Below, in pieces: positions 17,196 through 27,075 of a DNA stretch of 61,960 nt (positions are counted from its first letter, which is position 1; the number at the start of each line of letters is the position of its first letter). A model generated the notes under the pieces. That model saw only the letters and a list, made by a program, of their open reading frames with translations. It ran no database searches and was not told the origin of the DNA. The DNA lies in assembly GCA_964544595.1 (NCBI GenBank), contig CAZJBM010000016.1:1-61960 (forward strand), read 5' to 3'. This DNA is from JAGBWK01 sp964544595. GTDB taxonomy: Bacteria; Bacteroidota; Bacteroidia; Bacteroidales; Muribaculaceae. The position numbers and the translations under genes are program-made.

Positions 17196-17203
17196 TAACT
17201 TTG
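17196..17203 (+). promoter_or_regulatory. -7 promoter element before nadC
   Basis: A perfect TAACTTTG 32 bases before the nadC ATG. The -33 region is not clear. Confidence 0.5.
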
Positions 17204-17234
17204 CACCGCGAATTTAAGAAACTTATCATATATT

Positions 17235-18080
17235 ATGAAATCTAACGACCAACTTATCAACGACCTCATAACCCTCGCTTTCAATGAAGATGTGGGCGAC
17301 GGCGACCATACTACCCTATCCACCATTCCGGCCGATGCCAAGGGGCGCCAGCAGCTTATCGTCAAGGAGGAGGGTATTCTCGCCGGCGTGGAAATGGCGC
17401 GCAAGGTGTTTGAATATTTCGATCCGGAGCTTAAGATGACCGTATTTATCAACGACGGCGCTCGCGTGAAGCCGGGCGACGTGGCCTTCGTAGTCGAAGG
17501 GAGCGTGAGGTCGCTTCTCCAGACCGAGCGCACAATGCTCAATATAATGCAGCGCATGAGCGGTATCGCGACTATGACCGATAAATACCAGAGCCGTCTT
17601 TCCGGACTGAAGACCAAGGTGCTCGACACCCGCAAGACCACTCCCGGAATGAGATTGATGGAGAAGATGGCCGTGAAGATCGGAGGCGGCGAAAATCATC
17701 GCATTGGCCTCTTTGACATGATTCTTATCAAGGACAATCACGTCGATTTTGCCGGAGGTATTCCCCAGGCAGTAACGGCAGCAAAGAAATATCTCGCCGA
17801 AACCGGGCGCGACCTTAAGATCGAGGTTGAGGTGCGCAATACCGATGAGATTAACCAAGCCCTTGAAGCGGGTGTCGACCGCATAATGCTCGACAACTTT
17901 ACTCCCGAGCGCACCCGCGAGGCGGTTAAGCTCATCAATGGCCGCACTGAGGTTGAATCGTCGGGTGGCATCACTCTTGACACTCTCCGCGACTATGGCG
18001 AATGTGGAGTGGATTTTATTTCGGTTGGTGCATTGACCCATTCTGTCAAGGGATTGGACATGAGCTTCAAAGCTTGCTGA
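17235..18080 (+). CDS. nadC: Nicotinate-nucleotide pyrophosphorylase (quinolinate PRTase)
   Basis: NadC joins quinolinate and PRPP, with decarboxylation, to make nicotinate mononucleotide in de novo NAD synthesis. The 281-residue protein is of normal length and has the family landmarks EDVGDGDHTT, LLQTERTMLNIMQRMSGIAT, the TRKTTPGMR substrate loop, GGGENHRIGLFD and LIKDNH, then VEVEV and ESSGGI of the barrel. nadA and nadB are not in this window. It is followed 17 bp later by an outer-membrane protein gene on the same strand; that is probably incidental. Confidence 0.95.
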   Translation: MKSNDQLINDLITLAFNEDVGDGDHTTLSTIPADAKGRQQLIVKEEGILAGVEMARKVFEYFDPELKMTVFINDGARVKPGDVAFVVEGSVRSLLQTERTMLNIMQRMSGIATMTDKYQSRLSGLKTKVLDTRKTTPGMRLMEKMAVKIGGGENHRIGLFDMILIKDNHVDFAGGIPQAVTAAKKYLAETGRDLKIEVEVRNTDEINQALEAGVDRIMLDNFTPERTREAVKLINGRTEVESSGGITLDTLRDYGECGVDFISVGALTHSVKGLDMSFKAC

Positions 18081-18097
18081 TATTTTAAATCCTGACC

Positions 18098-20563
18098 ATG
18101 CTTGTAAATAAAAAGATCATAATGGCAGCGTTCACGTTGACGCTGCCTGCTATCGCTTTAGCCAAAGGTGATATTTCAGGTAAAGTATTAAGTAAGGACA
18201 CTAAAGAGCCGGTGGAGTTTGCAGTCGTGCAGCTCATTAGCGAAAAGACCGGCAAACCGACCACTTACGGAACCAACACCGACGAGAACGGCGTGTTCAC
18301 GCTTTCGGGTGTGCCCGACGGTAATTACTCGGTGCGTATAACTTTGATAGGCTCTGTACCCCAGTCGCGCCCTGTGAAAGTGGCCGGAGCCAACGTTGAT
18401 GTCGGCACCATAAATCTCGCCGACGACACCAAGATGCTAAAGGAGGTTGTCGTGGAAGGCGTCAAGGGGCAAATGCGTTTCGAGCTTGATAAAAAGGTAT
18501 TCAATGTTGATTCAAATATCGCTTCGGCCGGCGCTTCGGCGAGCGAATTGCTTGAGGCGGTGCCTTCAGTCGAGGTTGATCAGGACGGTGAGGTTTCGCT
18601 CCGCGGCAACTCGTCGGTGACGATATGGCTCAACGGCAAGGAGTCGGGCTTGACGGCCGACAACCGCGCTCAGATTCTTGAGCAGATACCCGCCGAATCA
18701 ATCGAGCGAATTGAGGTTATCACCAACCCCTCGGCTAAATACAGCCCGGAAGGAACGGCCGGAATTATCAACATCATCCTTAAAAAAGACCGTCGCGCGG
18801 GTTATTTCGGCTCGGCGGAGGTTGGCGGTAACAGCCGCGGTGGCGTCAACGCCGGATTCAACATTAACTATAACTCAGGCAAGTGGGACACGTATGCCGG
18901 CGTGGGCTATAGAATGCGCAAAAACAAGGGAGGCAGCAGTTCAGAGCGTCTATATGACAACGGCCATTTTCTTCGCTCCGTTGGCCGAAACCCAAATCAC
19001 GGCAACAACGTGTTTTTGCGCGCTGGCGCGACCTATCACCTTACCGACAAGGATGATTTCTATGCCAACGCGTTCGGTATGTTTGGTCATCGCAGAGGCA
19101 ACTCGGTGACAGATTACACCTCTGATTTGCCCGGACAGTGGAGTGCGAACCGCAATGTGAGCAAAACGTCAAATGATATGCGCGGAGCACACGCCGAGGT
19201 CGGTTATACCCACAAATGGGCCGATAATCATACCCTCGACCTAATGGTTGGCTTTAACCATTGGGGCGGGCCTACATGGAATTCATATCTCCAGCATCAG
19301 GAATGGGACGACCCCGCGACCGTGTCGGATATATACCGCGAGCAGGATATGCGTCTCAAGCTCAACGGAGCCGACGTGAAACTCGATTATGTGCAGCAAC
19401 TGACCTCCTGGCTGAAGTTTGAAGCGGGATTCCAAGGGCAGTATAGCCACGAAAACTCTCCGTCGACCACATTGCAGGGAACCTCCGACCAAGATATGGT
19501 TATAGCCCCTGAGCTGTACAACCGTTTCATTTACGACAACGACATAAACGCTTTCTATTTCACTTTCGGAGGAAAGGTTGAAAAACTGTCGTTCTCTGCC
19601 GGGCTCAGAGCCGAACAGTGGCAGACACGCGCCCGCTCGCTTGATTACGGAATGGCCTATGACGACGTGGATGCGATCAAGCGCAATAAATTCGCTCTTT
19701 TCCCCTCGGCGTTTCTTTCCTACTCACTTCCACATGACAACGAGGTGCAGATTAACTACACGCGCCGTATACGCCGACCGTGGGGCGGGCAGCTCAACAG
19801 CTTTCACGATATTTCAGATCCTACCAATATATCGTATGGTAACCCTGATCTCGAACCGCAATATTCCAACGCCTTTGAGCTTAACTATATCAAGTCGTGG
19901 ACCTGGCACATGATAAGTTTCTCGGCTTATCTGCGCACTACTGAGCATGATATGAACCGCATATCGTATCTCAACGGCGACGTGATGTACTCCACATGGA
20001 GCAACGTCGGCACCCAGACCAACACCGGTTGTGAAATCGTGGGCAAGAACAGCTTCTTCGGCGGTAAGCTTGATTTCACCACTACCGTTAATCTCTACAA
20101 CAGCCATCTCGATGCCTGGAGCCTCGACTTTCATGACGGAAATCAGAATTTCCCGGTGTCGGGCAAAGCCCGCGATGACTTCTCGTGGGATGCGCGATGC
20201 ATGGCTTCGGTCCGCTTGCCGTGGGGCATATCGTTTCAGGCCACAGGGCGCTATAATTCACGCCGGTTGACGGCGCAGGGCTCTCGCGAGGCGGGCTGGA
20301 ACGTAGATGCCGGATTGCGCAAGAACGTCGGTAAATTCTCTATATCGCTCAACTGCCGCGACGTGTTTGACTCTCGCCGCATGCATAGTTTCACTTACGG
20401 CGAAGGGTACTCACAGGAGAATAAACGCTGGCGCGGAGGACGCAACGTGCGCCTTACGATTAAATATTCATTCGGCAACATGAATCCTAAGCGCGATAAC
20501 CACCGCAATGACATGGACGGCGGCGAAATGGATGGAAGCGGCTACGGATCAATGGAAGAATGA
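18098..20563 (+). CDS. TonB-type outer-membrane beta-barrel protein with carboxypeptidase-like N-terminal domain
   Basis: An 821-residue outer-membrane protein: signal peptide (about 1-22, ending IALAKG), a carboxypeptidase-regulatory-like beta-sandwich (about 23-115), a plug-like region (ELLEAVPSVEVDQDGEVSLRG, then IERIEVITNPSAKYSPEG) and a large barrel ending in an aromatic strand before an Asp/Asn/Met-rich tail. This matches the outer-membrane beta-barrel family related to TonB-dependent receptors. No SusD partner is adjacent, so it is not a standard glycan pair; a metal, peptide or siderophore substrate is possible but not shown. The polar C-terminal 25 residues after the last strand are unusual. 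Confidence 0.8.
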   Translation: MLVNKKIIMAAFTLTLPAIALAKGDISGKVLSKDTKEPVEFAVVQLISEKTGKPTTYGTNTDENGVFTLSGVPDGNYSVRITLIGSVPQSRPVKVAGANVDVGTINLADDTKMLKEVVVEGVKGQMRFELDKKVFNVDSNIASAGASASELLEAVPSVEVDQDGEVSLRGNSSVTIWLNGKESGLTADNRAQILEQIPAESIERIEVITNPSAKYSPEGTAGIINIILKKDRRAGYFGSAEVGGNSRGGVNAGFNINYNSGKWDTYAGVGYRMRKNKGGSSSERLYDNGHFLRSVGRNPNHGNNVFLRAGATYHLTDKDDFYANAFGMFGHRRGNSVTDYTSDLPGQWSANRNVSKTSNDMRGAHAEVGYTHKWADNHTLDLMVGFNHWGGPTWNSYLQHQEWDDPATVSDIYREQDMRLKLNGADVKLDYVQQLTSWLKFEAGFQGQYSHENSPSTTLQGTSDQDMVIAPELYNRFIYDNDINAFYFTFGGKVEKLSFSAGLRAEQWQTRARSLDYGMAYDDVDAIKRNKFALFPSAFLSYSLPHDNEVQINYTRRIRRPWGGQLNSFHDISDPTNISYGNPDLEPQYSNAFELNYIKSWTWHMISFSAYLRTTEHDMNRISYLNGDVMYSTWSNVGTQTNTGCEIVGKNSFFGGKLDFTTTVNLYNSHLDAWSLDFHDGNQNFPVSGKARDDFSWDARCMASVRLPWGISFQATGRYNSRRLTAQGSREAGWNVDAGLRKNVGKFSISLNCRDVFDSRRMHSFTYGEGYSQENKRWRGGRNVRLTIKYSFGNMNPKRDNHRNDMDGGEMDGSGYGSMEE

Positions 20564-20600
20564 TACAAAATTACCTTAACTCCCTCACATAATCAATTTT

Positions 20601-22151
20601 ATGGTAACAGAACTTCAGCTAAGGGTAGAGCCGCGCGTCGCGGCCTCCGACCTTCAGTTGCAAACCATAGCCTCGACCCGGCTCGACATCGACGTTAACA
20701 GGATAAAGGATCTTCGCGTGGTCAAGCGTTCGATCGATGCCCGACAACGCAAAATCATGGTAAATCTGACTCTGAGAGTCTATGTCGACGAGCCTGCTCC
20801 GGCCAACGCGTTATATACCCCTATCGAGTACCCCGACGTGGCCGATCGGCCTCAGGCAATTATCGTGGGCGCAGGCCCGGCAGGATTGTTCGCCGCACTC
20901 CGGCTCATAGAATTGGGCGTTAAGCCCATACTACTTGAGCGAGGTAAAAGCGTTGACGACCGCCGTAAAGACATGGCTGCGATAGCTCGCGAAAATGTGG
21001 TTGACCCCGATTCCAACTACTGCTTCGGCGAAGGGGGTGCGGGGTCTTTCTCCGACGGTAAACTCTACACCCGCTCGAAAAAGCGCGGTAACGTCAGCAA
21101 AATCCTTCAGATTTTCTGCCAGCATGGCGCAGCGGAGGATATACTTGTCGACGCTCATCCTCATATCGGCACCGACCGCCTCCCAGATGTGATTAAGGCG
21201 ATGCGCGAAACGATTATCAAATCGGGAGGCGAAATACACTTTTCCGCTAAAGTCACTGATCTGATTGTTGCCGACGGCGAGGTGAAAGGTGTAGTCACGG
21301 CCGATGGTCGTCAATTCGTCGGCCCGGTGATTCTCGCCACTGGTCATTCAGCCCGCGACACTTACAGGATGCTGTTGGATAAAGGCGTGGCGATGCTACC
21401 TAAGGGTATCGCGATAGGCGTTCGCCTGGAGCATCCGCAGGAGCTTATCGACCAGATAATGTATCACAACCCCGGCGGCAGAGGCAAATACCTTCCTGCG
21501 GCGGAGTATTCGCTCCTGACGCGAGTCGATGATCGGGCCGTATACTCGTTCTGCATGTGTCCGGGCGGTTTTGTCATTCCGTCGGCGAGCGGCCCCGACC
21601 AGCAGGCCGTCAACGGTATGTCGCCCTCCAACCGCGGCACTAAATGGGCCAATTCAGGCATGGTAGTGGAGATTCTTGTCGATGATATACCGGGTGACGA
21701 TCCGCTGAAAGTAATGTCGCTTCAAGAGCGCATAGAGAAATCGTTTTATCACCATAGCGGCGATTCGCAAAACGCGCCGGCTCAGCGCATGACCGATTTC
21801 GTGGCAGGCCGCGAGTCGTCGTCGCTTCCCGCCGTGAGCTACGCTCCCGGAGTGCATGCCGCTCGTGTCGACAATCTCCTCCCCTACAATATTTCGTCAC
21901 GACTCAAGAAGGGCTTTGAGGAATTCGGCAAAAAGTACCGCGGATTCCTTACCGACAACGCTACGGTCATAGGATGCGAAACGCGCACAAGCGCGCCCGT
22001 GCAGCTCTCGCGCGACCGCGATACTCTTGTCAGCCTTTCTCATCCGTCGCTTTATCCGGCGGGCGAAGGCGCGGGATTCGCCGGTGGAATTGTATCCGCC
22101 GCTATCGACGGTGAGCGCGCGGCCGAAGCCCTCTATGAGCAAATGAAATAA
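20601..22151 (+). CDS. FAD-dependent dehydrogenase, COG2509 type
   Basis: A 516-residue flavoprotein of the uncharacterised COG2509 family. After an N-terminal domain of about 90 residues comes a dinucleotide fold, IIVGAGPAGLFAALRL, followed by LLERGK, the family-typical CFGEGGAGSFSDGKLYTR, and a second FAD contact near the end (YPAGEGAGFAGGIVSAAIDGE). The N-terminal part resembles the ferredoxin-like domain seen in this family. Its electron acceptor and substrate are unknown. It lies between the outer-membrane gene and a putative anion channel and is 18 bp from the latter. Confidence 0.8.
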   Translation: MVTELQLRVEPRVAASDLQLQTIASTRLDIDVNRIKDLRVVKRSIDARQRKIMVNLTLRVYVDEPAPANALYTPIEYPDVADRPQAIIVGAGPAGLFAALRLIELGVKPILLERGKSVDDRRKDMAAIARENVVDPDSNYCFGEGGAGSFSDGKLYTRSKKRGNVSKILQIFCQHGAAEDILVDAHPHIGTDRLPDVIKAMRETIIKSGGEIHFSAKVTDLIVADGEVKGVVTADGRQFVGPVILATGHSARDTYRMLLDKGVAMLPKGIAIGVRLEHPQELIDQIMYHNPGGRGKYLPAAEYSLLTRVDDRAVYSFCMCPGGFVIPSASGPDQQAVNGMSPSNRGTKWANSGMVVEILVDDIPGDDPLKVMSLQERIEKSFYHHSGDSQNAPAQRMTDFVAGRESSSLPAVSYAPGVHAARVDNLLPYNISSRLKKGFEEFGKKYRGFLTDNATVIGCETRTSAPVQLSRDRDTLVSLSHPSLYPAGEGAGFAGGIVSAAIDGERAAEALYEQMK

Positions 22152-22169
22152 CAAAAGCAGCATCTAAAC

Positions 22170-22784
22170 ATGGAATTTATATTAAAATCGATACTTGGCG
22201 GAGCGTTTATTTCGCTCGGCGGTTATATTTATCTTGCCGTCGGTGGCCCGCTCGGAGCAGTGCTATTCTCTATCGGCTTATTGTCGGTAGTGCATTTCGG
22301 GGCGTTGCTTTACACCGGTAAAATCCGTGAGTGCTCGCTGAAAAAGGATAATGGTTTCGCTCCGCTGCCGCTAATGGCCGTGCTCGCCCTCAACATAGTC
22401 GGGTGCGTCATGATGGCGTTGGTTTTCCCCGGCGACCAAATAGCCGAGGCAGCGACCAAGATTGCGCGATTTCGCACCGAGCTCACCCCTATCGCAGCTT
22501 TTGGCCGAGCCGTGGGGTGCGGTATTATAATGACCGTGGCGGTGTCGGCGGCGAAGGAGAAAAACAATCTCTGGCCATTGCTTATCGGGGTGCCGGGCTT
22601 CATCCTCGCCGGATTTATTCACTCGATAGCCGACGGATTTTACATATCGGTCGCTTTAATCCGCGGCGACCTGATGCAGACTGAATCATTCGGCGCGGTG
22701 CTCGGCATGTGGCTTATCGCCGTCGTCGGCAACTTTGTTGGCGGTATGCTCCCCGTATGGCTCACCGCCTGCAAATCCCGCTGA
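22170..22784 (+). CDS. Short formate/nitrite transporter-like membrane protein
   Basis: A 204-residue integral membrane protein with about six hydrophobic segments. The layout matches the FNT channel family: an N-terminal GGAFISLGGYIYLA helix, LLYTGK at the family TGN position, HSIADGFYI like the family HSVANMF, and GNFVGG near the end. Typical FNT proteins are 260-280 residues, so this one is compact, with the loops and termini shortened. It may carry formate, nitrite or another small anion, but that is inferred from family only. It follows the COG2509 gene by 18 bp. Confidence 0.6.
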   Translation: MEFILKSILGGAFISLGGYIYLAVGGPLGAVLFSIGLLSVVHFGALLYTGKIRECSLKKDNGFAPLPLMAVLALNIVGCVMMALVFPGDQIAEAATKIARFRTELTPIAAFGRAVGCGIIMTVAVSAAKEKNNLWPLLIGVPGFILAGFIHSIADGFYISVALIRGDLMQTESFGAVLGMWLIAVVGNFVGGMLPVWLTACKSR

Positions 22785-22837
22785 TTTCAGGTTTTTCATA
22801 TTTTGATAAATGAGGCAATTAATCGGATTAAAATCGC

Positions 22838-22845
22838 TATATTCG
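22838..22845 (+). promoter_or_regulatory. Possible -7 element before the kinase gene
   Basis: TATATTCG, one base off the TAnnTTTG consensus, 46 bases before the ATG. No clear -33 element. Confidence 0.3.
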
Positions 22846-22891
22846 CGACAGTATAAGGCTCCTAATCCCTTTTTAATCTAACTCAACTTTT

Positions 22892-24721
22892 ATGTCACAG
22901 AAACTTAAGCCCGGAACGATTTTACACGCCTCTTATCGTATAGAACGAGCTATAGGCCAAGGCGGGTTTGGTATCACATATCTCGCGACTGACCTGACAC
23001 TTGACCGCAAAGTCGCTGTCAAGGAGTTTTTTCCGCAGGATTACTGTAATCGCGACGGCGAAACAAGCCATATAACCGTAGGCTCGCTCAGCGCCTGCGA
23101 TTTCGTCGAGAGGCTTAAGGCCAAGTTTCTCAAAGAAGCCCGCAATATCGCGAAATTCGACTACCCTGGTATTATACGGATCCATTCGGCCTTTGAGGAA
23201 AACAATACGGCCTACTACGTGATGGAATATATCGAGGGCGCGTCGCTATGGGATATTGTTAAGCGCAATGGTCCTCTCGACCAGAAGCAGGCTATCGAGT
23301 ATATCAAAAAAGTCGGCGATGCCCTTAGCTATGTGCATCAGAGGCTGATTAATCATCTCGACGTTAAGCCCGCCAACATCATGCTTCGTCGGAGCGACAA
23401 TACGCCTATACTTATCGATTTCGGCTTGTCAAAGCAATATGACCAAAAGGGATTGCAAACATCTACTACCCCTGCAGGCATAAGCCACGGATTCGCCCCC
23501 ATCGAGCAATATAAAGCGGGAGGCGTCAGCGAGTTCTCGCCGCAAACCGACGTCTATTCTTTAGCCGCCACGCTTTATTTCCTCCTATCGGGGACAATAC
23601 CTCCGCAAGCCTCAGAAATCATAGAGACTGGTTTGAGATTCCCCGATGGTTTTCCCGAAAGGCTTGCAAGCGTCATATCGATGGCTATGTCTAATCCGAG
23701 ATTTAACCGACAACCCACCGTGGCCGATTTCATAGCCGAAATTACCGAGGCAGCTTCATCATCTTTATCATCATCTTCTTCTACGGGAACGGCTCAATCT
23801 TACACGCAATCTACAGAACCTGTTGATGTCTCTACCATTCATCCGACCGGTTGGCCCGACACTCAAGAACACGCTACAGTATCAGTACAGGAGGCAAATA
23901 AAAAGAAGAAACGCTTTAATATGGTATCGATTGTCGGACTTATATTCGGCGTTTTCGCAGTGGTTGCTGCCATAAAATTTTGGTCTGAATCTTCAGTGAG
24001 GGAAGTGCCAATTGCGATGGACGAAGTTGATTCCCCAACCGAAACTTTTACCGTAAATGGAGTGAGTTTCTCTATGGTGCCGGTGGAGGGTGGTACGTTC
24101 ATGATGGGCAGTAACAATGGAGACGATGATGAGAAACCAGTTCATAGCGTAACACTTTCCGACTACATGATTGGTGAGACCGAGGTGACCCAGGCGCTTT
24201 GGGAAGCCGTTATGGGCAGTAATCCAAGTTATCGTAAAGGAGACAACCTGCCTGTCGAACAAGTAAGTTGGAATGATTGCCAGGAGTTTATCCGTAAGCT
24301 AAATTCCATTACGGGCCAGCGTTTCCGCTTGCCTACAGAGGCGGAGTGGGAGTATGCCGCCCGGGGAGGCTCAATGTCGCAAGGCTACGAGTATAGCGGC
24401 AGCGACAATCTCGGCGACGTGGCCTGGTACTATGAAAACAGTGGAGATAAAACTCATTCAGTTAAAACTAAGGATTCCAACGAGCTTGGTCTATACGATA
24501 TGAGCGGTAACGTGTGGGAGTGGTGCGAGGACTGGTACGACATAAACGCATATTCCTCCCATTCCTCCTCTAATCCTAAGGGTCCTTCGTCAGGCTCACG
24601 CTGCGTGTATCGTGGGGGTAGTTACTATTACGGTGCGACTTACTGTCGTGCCCCGTTTCGCCGCGACAACTACCCATCCTTTAGGAACGGCACTGTAGGC
24701 TTTCGCCTCGCTCTTGACTGA
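22892..24721 (+). CDS. Ser/Thr protein kinase fused to SUMF1/FGE-like domain
   Basis: A 609-residue membrane protein. Residues 10-290 are a Hanks-type kinase: glycine loop GQGGFG 22-27, Lys44, Glu82, catalytic loop HLDVKPANI with Asp157, and DFG 176-178. The usual Arg before Asp157 is Leu, so it is a non-RD kinase. A Ser/Thr linker (VETAS-rich, near 290-345), then one membrane segment (MVSIVGLIFGVFAVVAAI) lead to a C-terminal sulfatase-modifying-factor-like domain (about 390-609; GGTFMMGS, PVEQVSWNDC, LPTEAEWEYA, GNVWEWCEDW, YRGGSYYYG). The kinase would be cytosolic and the SUMF part periplasmic. Only the second Cys of the formylglycine enzyme pair is present, so that activity is doubtful; ligand sensing is possible. 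Confidence 0.85.
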   Translation: MSQKLKPGTILHASYRIERAIGQGGFGITYLATDLTLDRKVAVKEFFPQDYCNRDGETSHITVGSLSACDFVERLKAKFLKEARNIAKFDYPGIIRIHSAFEENNTAYYVMEYIEGASLWDIVKRNGPLDQKQAIEYIKKVGDALSYVHQRLINHLDVKPANIMLRRSDNTPILIDFGLSKQYDQKGLQTSTTPAGISHGFAPIEQYKAGGVSEFSPQTDVYSLAATLYFLLSGTIPPQASEIIETGLRFPDGFPERLASVISMAMSNPRFNRQPTVADFIAEITEAASSSLSSSSSTGTAQSYTQSTEPVDVSTIHPTGWPDTQEHATVSVQEANKKKKRFNMVSIVGLIFGVFAVVAAIKFWSESSVREVPIAMDEVDSPTETFTVNGVSFSMVPVEGGTFMMGSNNGDDDEKPVHSVTLSDYMIGETEVTQALWEAVMGSNPSYRKGDNLPVEQVSWNDCQEFIRKLNSITGQRFRLPTEAEWEYAARGGSMSQGYEYSGSDNLGDVAWYYENSGDKTHSVKTKDSNELGLYDMSGNVWEWCEDWYDINAYSSHSSSNPKGPSSGSRCVYRGGSYYYGATYCRAPFRRDNYPSFRNGTVGFRLALD

Positions 24722-24999
24722 ATGTGTGGAAAGCGAATATGGAGCGTGATACAAAGTTGTTTGCGTCACCTGACTCTCTCTCGCTCCAAAGGATGCATGC
24801 TCCATATCTACTGACCCAACGCATCAAATCTATGCGGGAAAATATGTGGGATGAAAAATCAGGAGGGTTAAAATTTATTATGGGTGATTTTTATTGGGGA
24901 AATGATTGAAAATCAGAAACTTTTTTGTATCTTTGTGGGCGATTTTTGTTTGGTGGCTGCGTTGTATGCAGCAACTTATTGATAAACAACTATTTGATC
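24722..24999 (+). other. Intergenic region before thrS
   Basis: No supported gene. It contains a widely spaced inverted repeat (ATATGGAGC near 24734 and GCTCCATAT near 24799) and the thrS promoter. A 61-codon GTG frame here has no family resemblance. Confidence 0.4.
24906..24935 (+). promoter_or_regulatory. thrS promoter
   Basis: TTG at 24906-24908, 19-base spacer, TATCTTTG at 24928-24935. This leaves a leader of about 60 bases before the thrS ATG at 25000. Confidence 0.7.
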
Positions 25000-26940
25000 A
25001 TGATTAACATTACTTTTCCCGATAAGTCGGTCAAGCAGTTTGAGGCTGGGGTGACTCCGCTCCAGATCGCCGAAAGCATCAGCTCGCGCCTTGCGCAGGA
25101 CGTGCTTGCCGCATCGGTCAACGGACAGGAGTGGGACCTTACCCGCCCAATCAACGAAGACGCCGAAATAAAACTTTTCAAATGGGATGACCCCGAAGGC
25201 AAGCACGCTTTCTGGCATTCGTCGGCTCACCTTCTCGCCGAGGCTCTTCAGGAGCTTTATCCCGGAGTGAAATTCGGTATCGGCCCAGCTATCGAAAACG
25301 GTTTCTATTACGATATCGACCCCAACGGTCACACAATCACTGATGCTGATTTCCCCAAGATCGAGAAGAAGATGCTCGAACTCGCGCAGAAGAAAGAGGC
25401 TATCGTACGCGCCGACATTTCTAAAGCCGACGCTCTGAAACTCTTCGGCGACCGTGGCGAAGAATATAAATGCGAGCTTATCAGCGAGCTTGAGGACGGC
25501 CACATCACAACCTACACTCAGGGTAACTTCACCGACCTTTGCCGCGGACCGCATATCCCCACAACCGCTCCCATCAAGGCCGCCAAGGTGATGTCGCTCG
25601 CCGGCGCATATTGGCGCGGCGACGAAAACCGCAACCAGCTTGTGCGCGTCTACGGCATCACTTTCCCCAAGAAGAAGATGCTCGACGAGTATCTCGCGCT
25701 TCTCGAAGAGGCCAAAAAGCGCGACCACCGCAAGCTCGGCAAAGAGATGGAACTTTTCGCATTCTCGCAGAATGTGGGCGCAGGTCTACCACTCTGGCTT
25801 CCCAAAGGCACCGCTCTCCGCGACCGCCTCGAACAGTTCCTTCGCAAGATACAGAAACAATACGGCTACCTCCAGGTAATCACACCCCATATCGGTAACA
25901 AAAACCTCTATGTGACTTCGGGCCACTATGCCAAATATGGTAAAGACTCGTTCCAGCCTATCCATACCCCCGAAGAGGGCGAGGAATACCTGCTCAAACC
26001 GATGAACTGCCCTCACCACTGCGAGATATTCCGCGCGGCTCCGCGCTCTTACCGCGAGTTGCCTCTGCGTCTGGCCGAGTTCGGCACCGTCTACCGTTAC
26101 GAGCAGAGCGGTGAACTCCACGGACTTACCCGCGTGCGCGGCTTCACTCAGGACGACGCCCACATTTATTGCGCCCCCGACCAGATCAAGGATGAGTTCC
26201 TAAAGGTGATGGATATTATTTTCTATATCTTCAAGGCACTTAAATTCGAGAATTTCGAGGCTCAGATTTCGCTCCGCGACCCGGCTCACAAAGAGAAATA
26301 CATCGGTAGCGACGAGAACTGGCATCTCGCCGAGACCGCCATTATTGAGGCTTGCGAGGAAAAAGGCCTCAAAGCGCGCAAAGAGCTCGGCGAAGCGGCG
26401 TTCTACGGCCCGAAACTCGACTTCATGGTGAAGGATGCGATCGGTCGCCGCTGGCAGCTCGGCACCATTCAGGTTGACTATAACCTCCCTGAGCGATTCC
26501 AGCTCGAATACACCGGGGCCGACAACCAGAAGCATCGCCCAGTGATGATCCACCGCGCGCCGTTCGGCTCTATGGAGCGCTTCGTGGCTGTGCTGCTTGA
26601 GCACACCGCAGGCCGCTTCCCCCTTTGGCTCGCCCCCACTCAGGCCATCGTGCTCCCCATTTCCGAGAAATTCAACGACTACGCCTACGAGGTAGCGAAG
26701 CAGCTCAACGCTGCCGATGTCAGAGCCGAAGTTGACGACCGAAATGAGAAAATCGGCAAGAAAATCCGCGATAACGAGCTAAAAAGAATACCATATATGC
26801 TCGTTGTAGGCGAAAAAGAGGCACAAAATGGTGAAGTTTCTGTAAGAAAACAGGGCGAAGGTGATAAAGGTACGATGAAAATTGCTACCTTTGCACAGCA
26901 AATCGCCGAAGAGGTCGCCGAAGCTACCGGAAGCAACTAA
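25000..26940 (+). CDS. thrS: Threonine--tRNA ligase
   Basis: ThrRS charges tRNA-Thr. The 646-residue protein has an N-terminal TGS domain (starting MINITFPDKS), an editing domain with HSSAHLLAEAL, the class II core with motif 2 TVYRYEQSGELHGLTRVRGFTQDD, the zinc-binding MNCPHHCEIF, motif 3 near HRAPFGSMERF, and the anticodon-binding domain (LPISEKFNDYA). I start at ATG 25000; the frame can extend to 24925 but that would overlap the -7 site and add a non-family segment. It heads the thrS-infC-rpmI-rplT cluster seen in many bacteria. Confidence 0.97.
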   Translation: MINITFPDKSVKQFEAGVTPLQIAESISSRLAQDVLAASVNGQEWDLTRPINEDAEIKLFKWDDPEGKHAFWHSSAHLLAEALQELYPGVKFGIGPAIENGFYYDIDPNGHTITDADFPKIEKKMLELAQKKEAIVRADISKADALKLFGDRGEEYKCELISELEDGHITTYTQGNFTDLCRGPHIPTTAPIKAAKVMSLAGAYWRGDENRNQLVRVYGITFPKKKMLDEYLALLEEAKKRDHRKLGKEMELFAFSQNVGAGLPLWLPKGTALRDRLEQFLRKIQKQYGYLQVITPHIGNKNLYVTSGHYAKYGKDSFQPIHTPEEGEEYLLKPMNCPHHCEIFRAAPRSYRELPLRLAEFGTVYRYEQSGELHGLTRVRGFTQDDAHIYCAPDQIKDEFLKVMDIIFYIFKALKFENFEAQISLRDPAHKEKYIGSDENWHLAETAIIEACEEKGLKARKELGEAAFYGPKLDFMVKDAIGRRWQLGTIQVDYNLPERFQLEYTGADNQKHRPVMIHRAPFGSMERFVAVLLEHTAGRFPLWLAPTQAIVLPISEKFNDYAYEVAKQLNAADVRAEVDDRNEKIGKKIRDNELKRIPYMLVVGEKEAQNGEVSVRKQGEGDKGTMKIATFAQQIAEEVAEATGSN

Positions 26941-27075
26941 TCACGGCTTTCGCCGCTGATAGAAAAGCAAACTCCGAAACGAACAATTACACATATAATA
27001 ATTAGCAGTCAGCGCTCCAAAATATGCTTTCGGTTAACGTGGCATTGCGTAATCTGCATCACTAACAAAAGGTTA

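Noticed and set aside
22892..24721. Formylglycine-generating enzyme (sulfatase activator)
   Set aside because: Only one of the two active-site cysteines is present and no sulfatase is nearby.
24724..24909. 61-codon GTG frame between kinase and thrS
   Set aside because: No conservation signs and it sits in the leader and promoter region.
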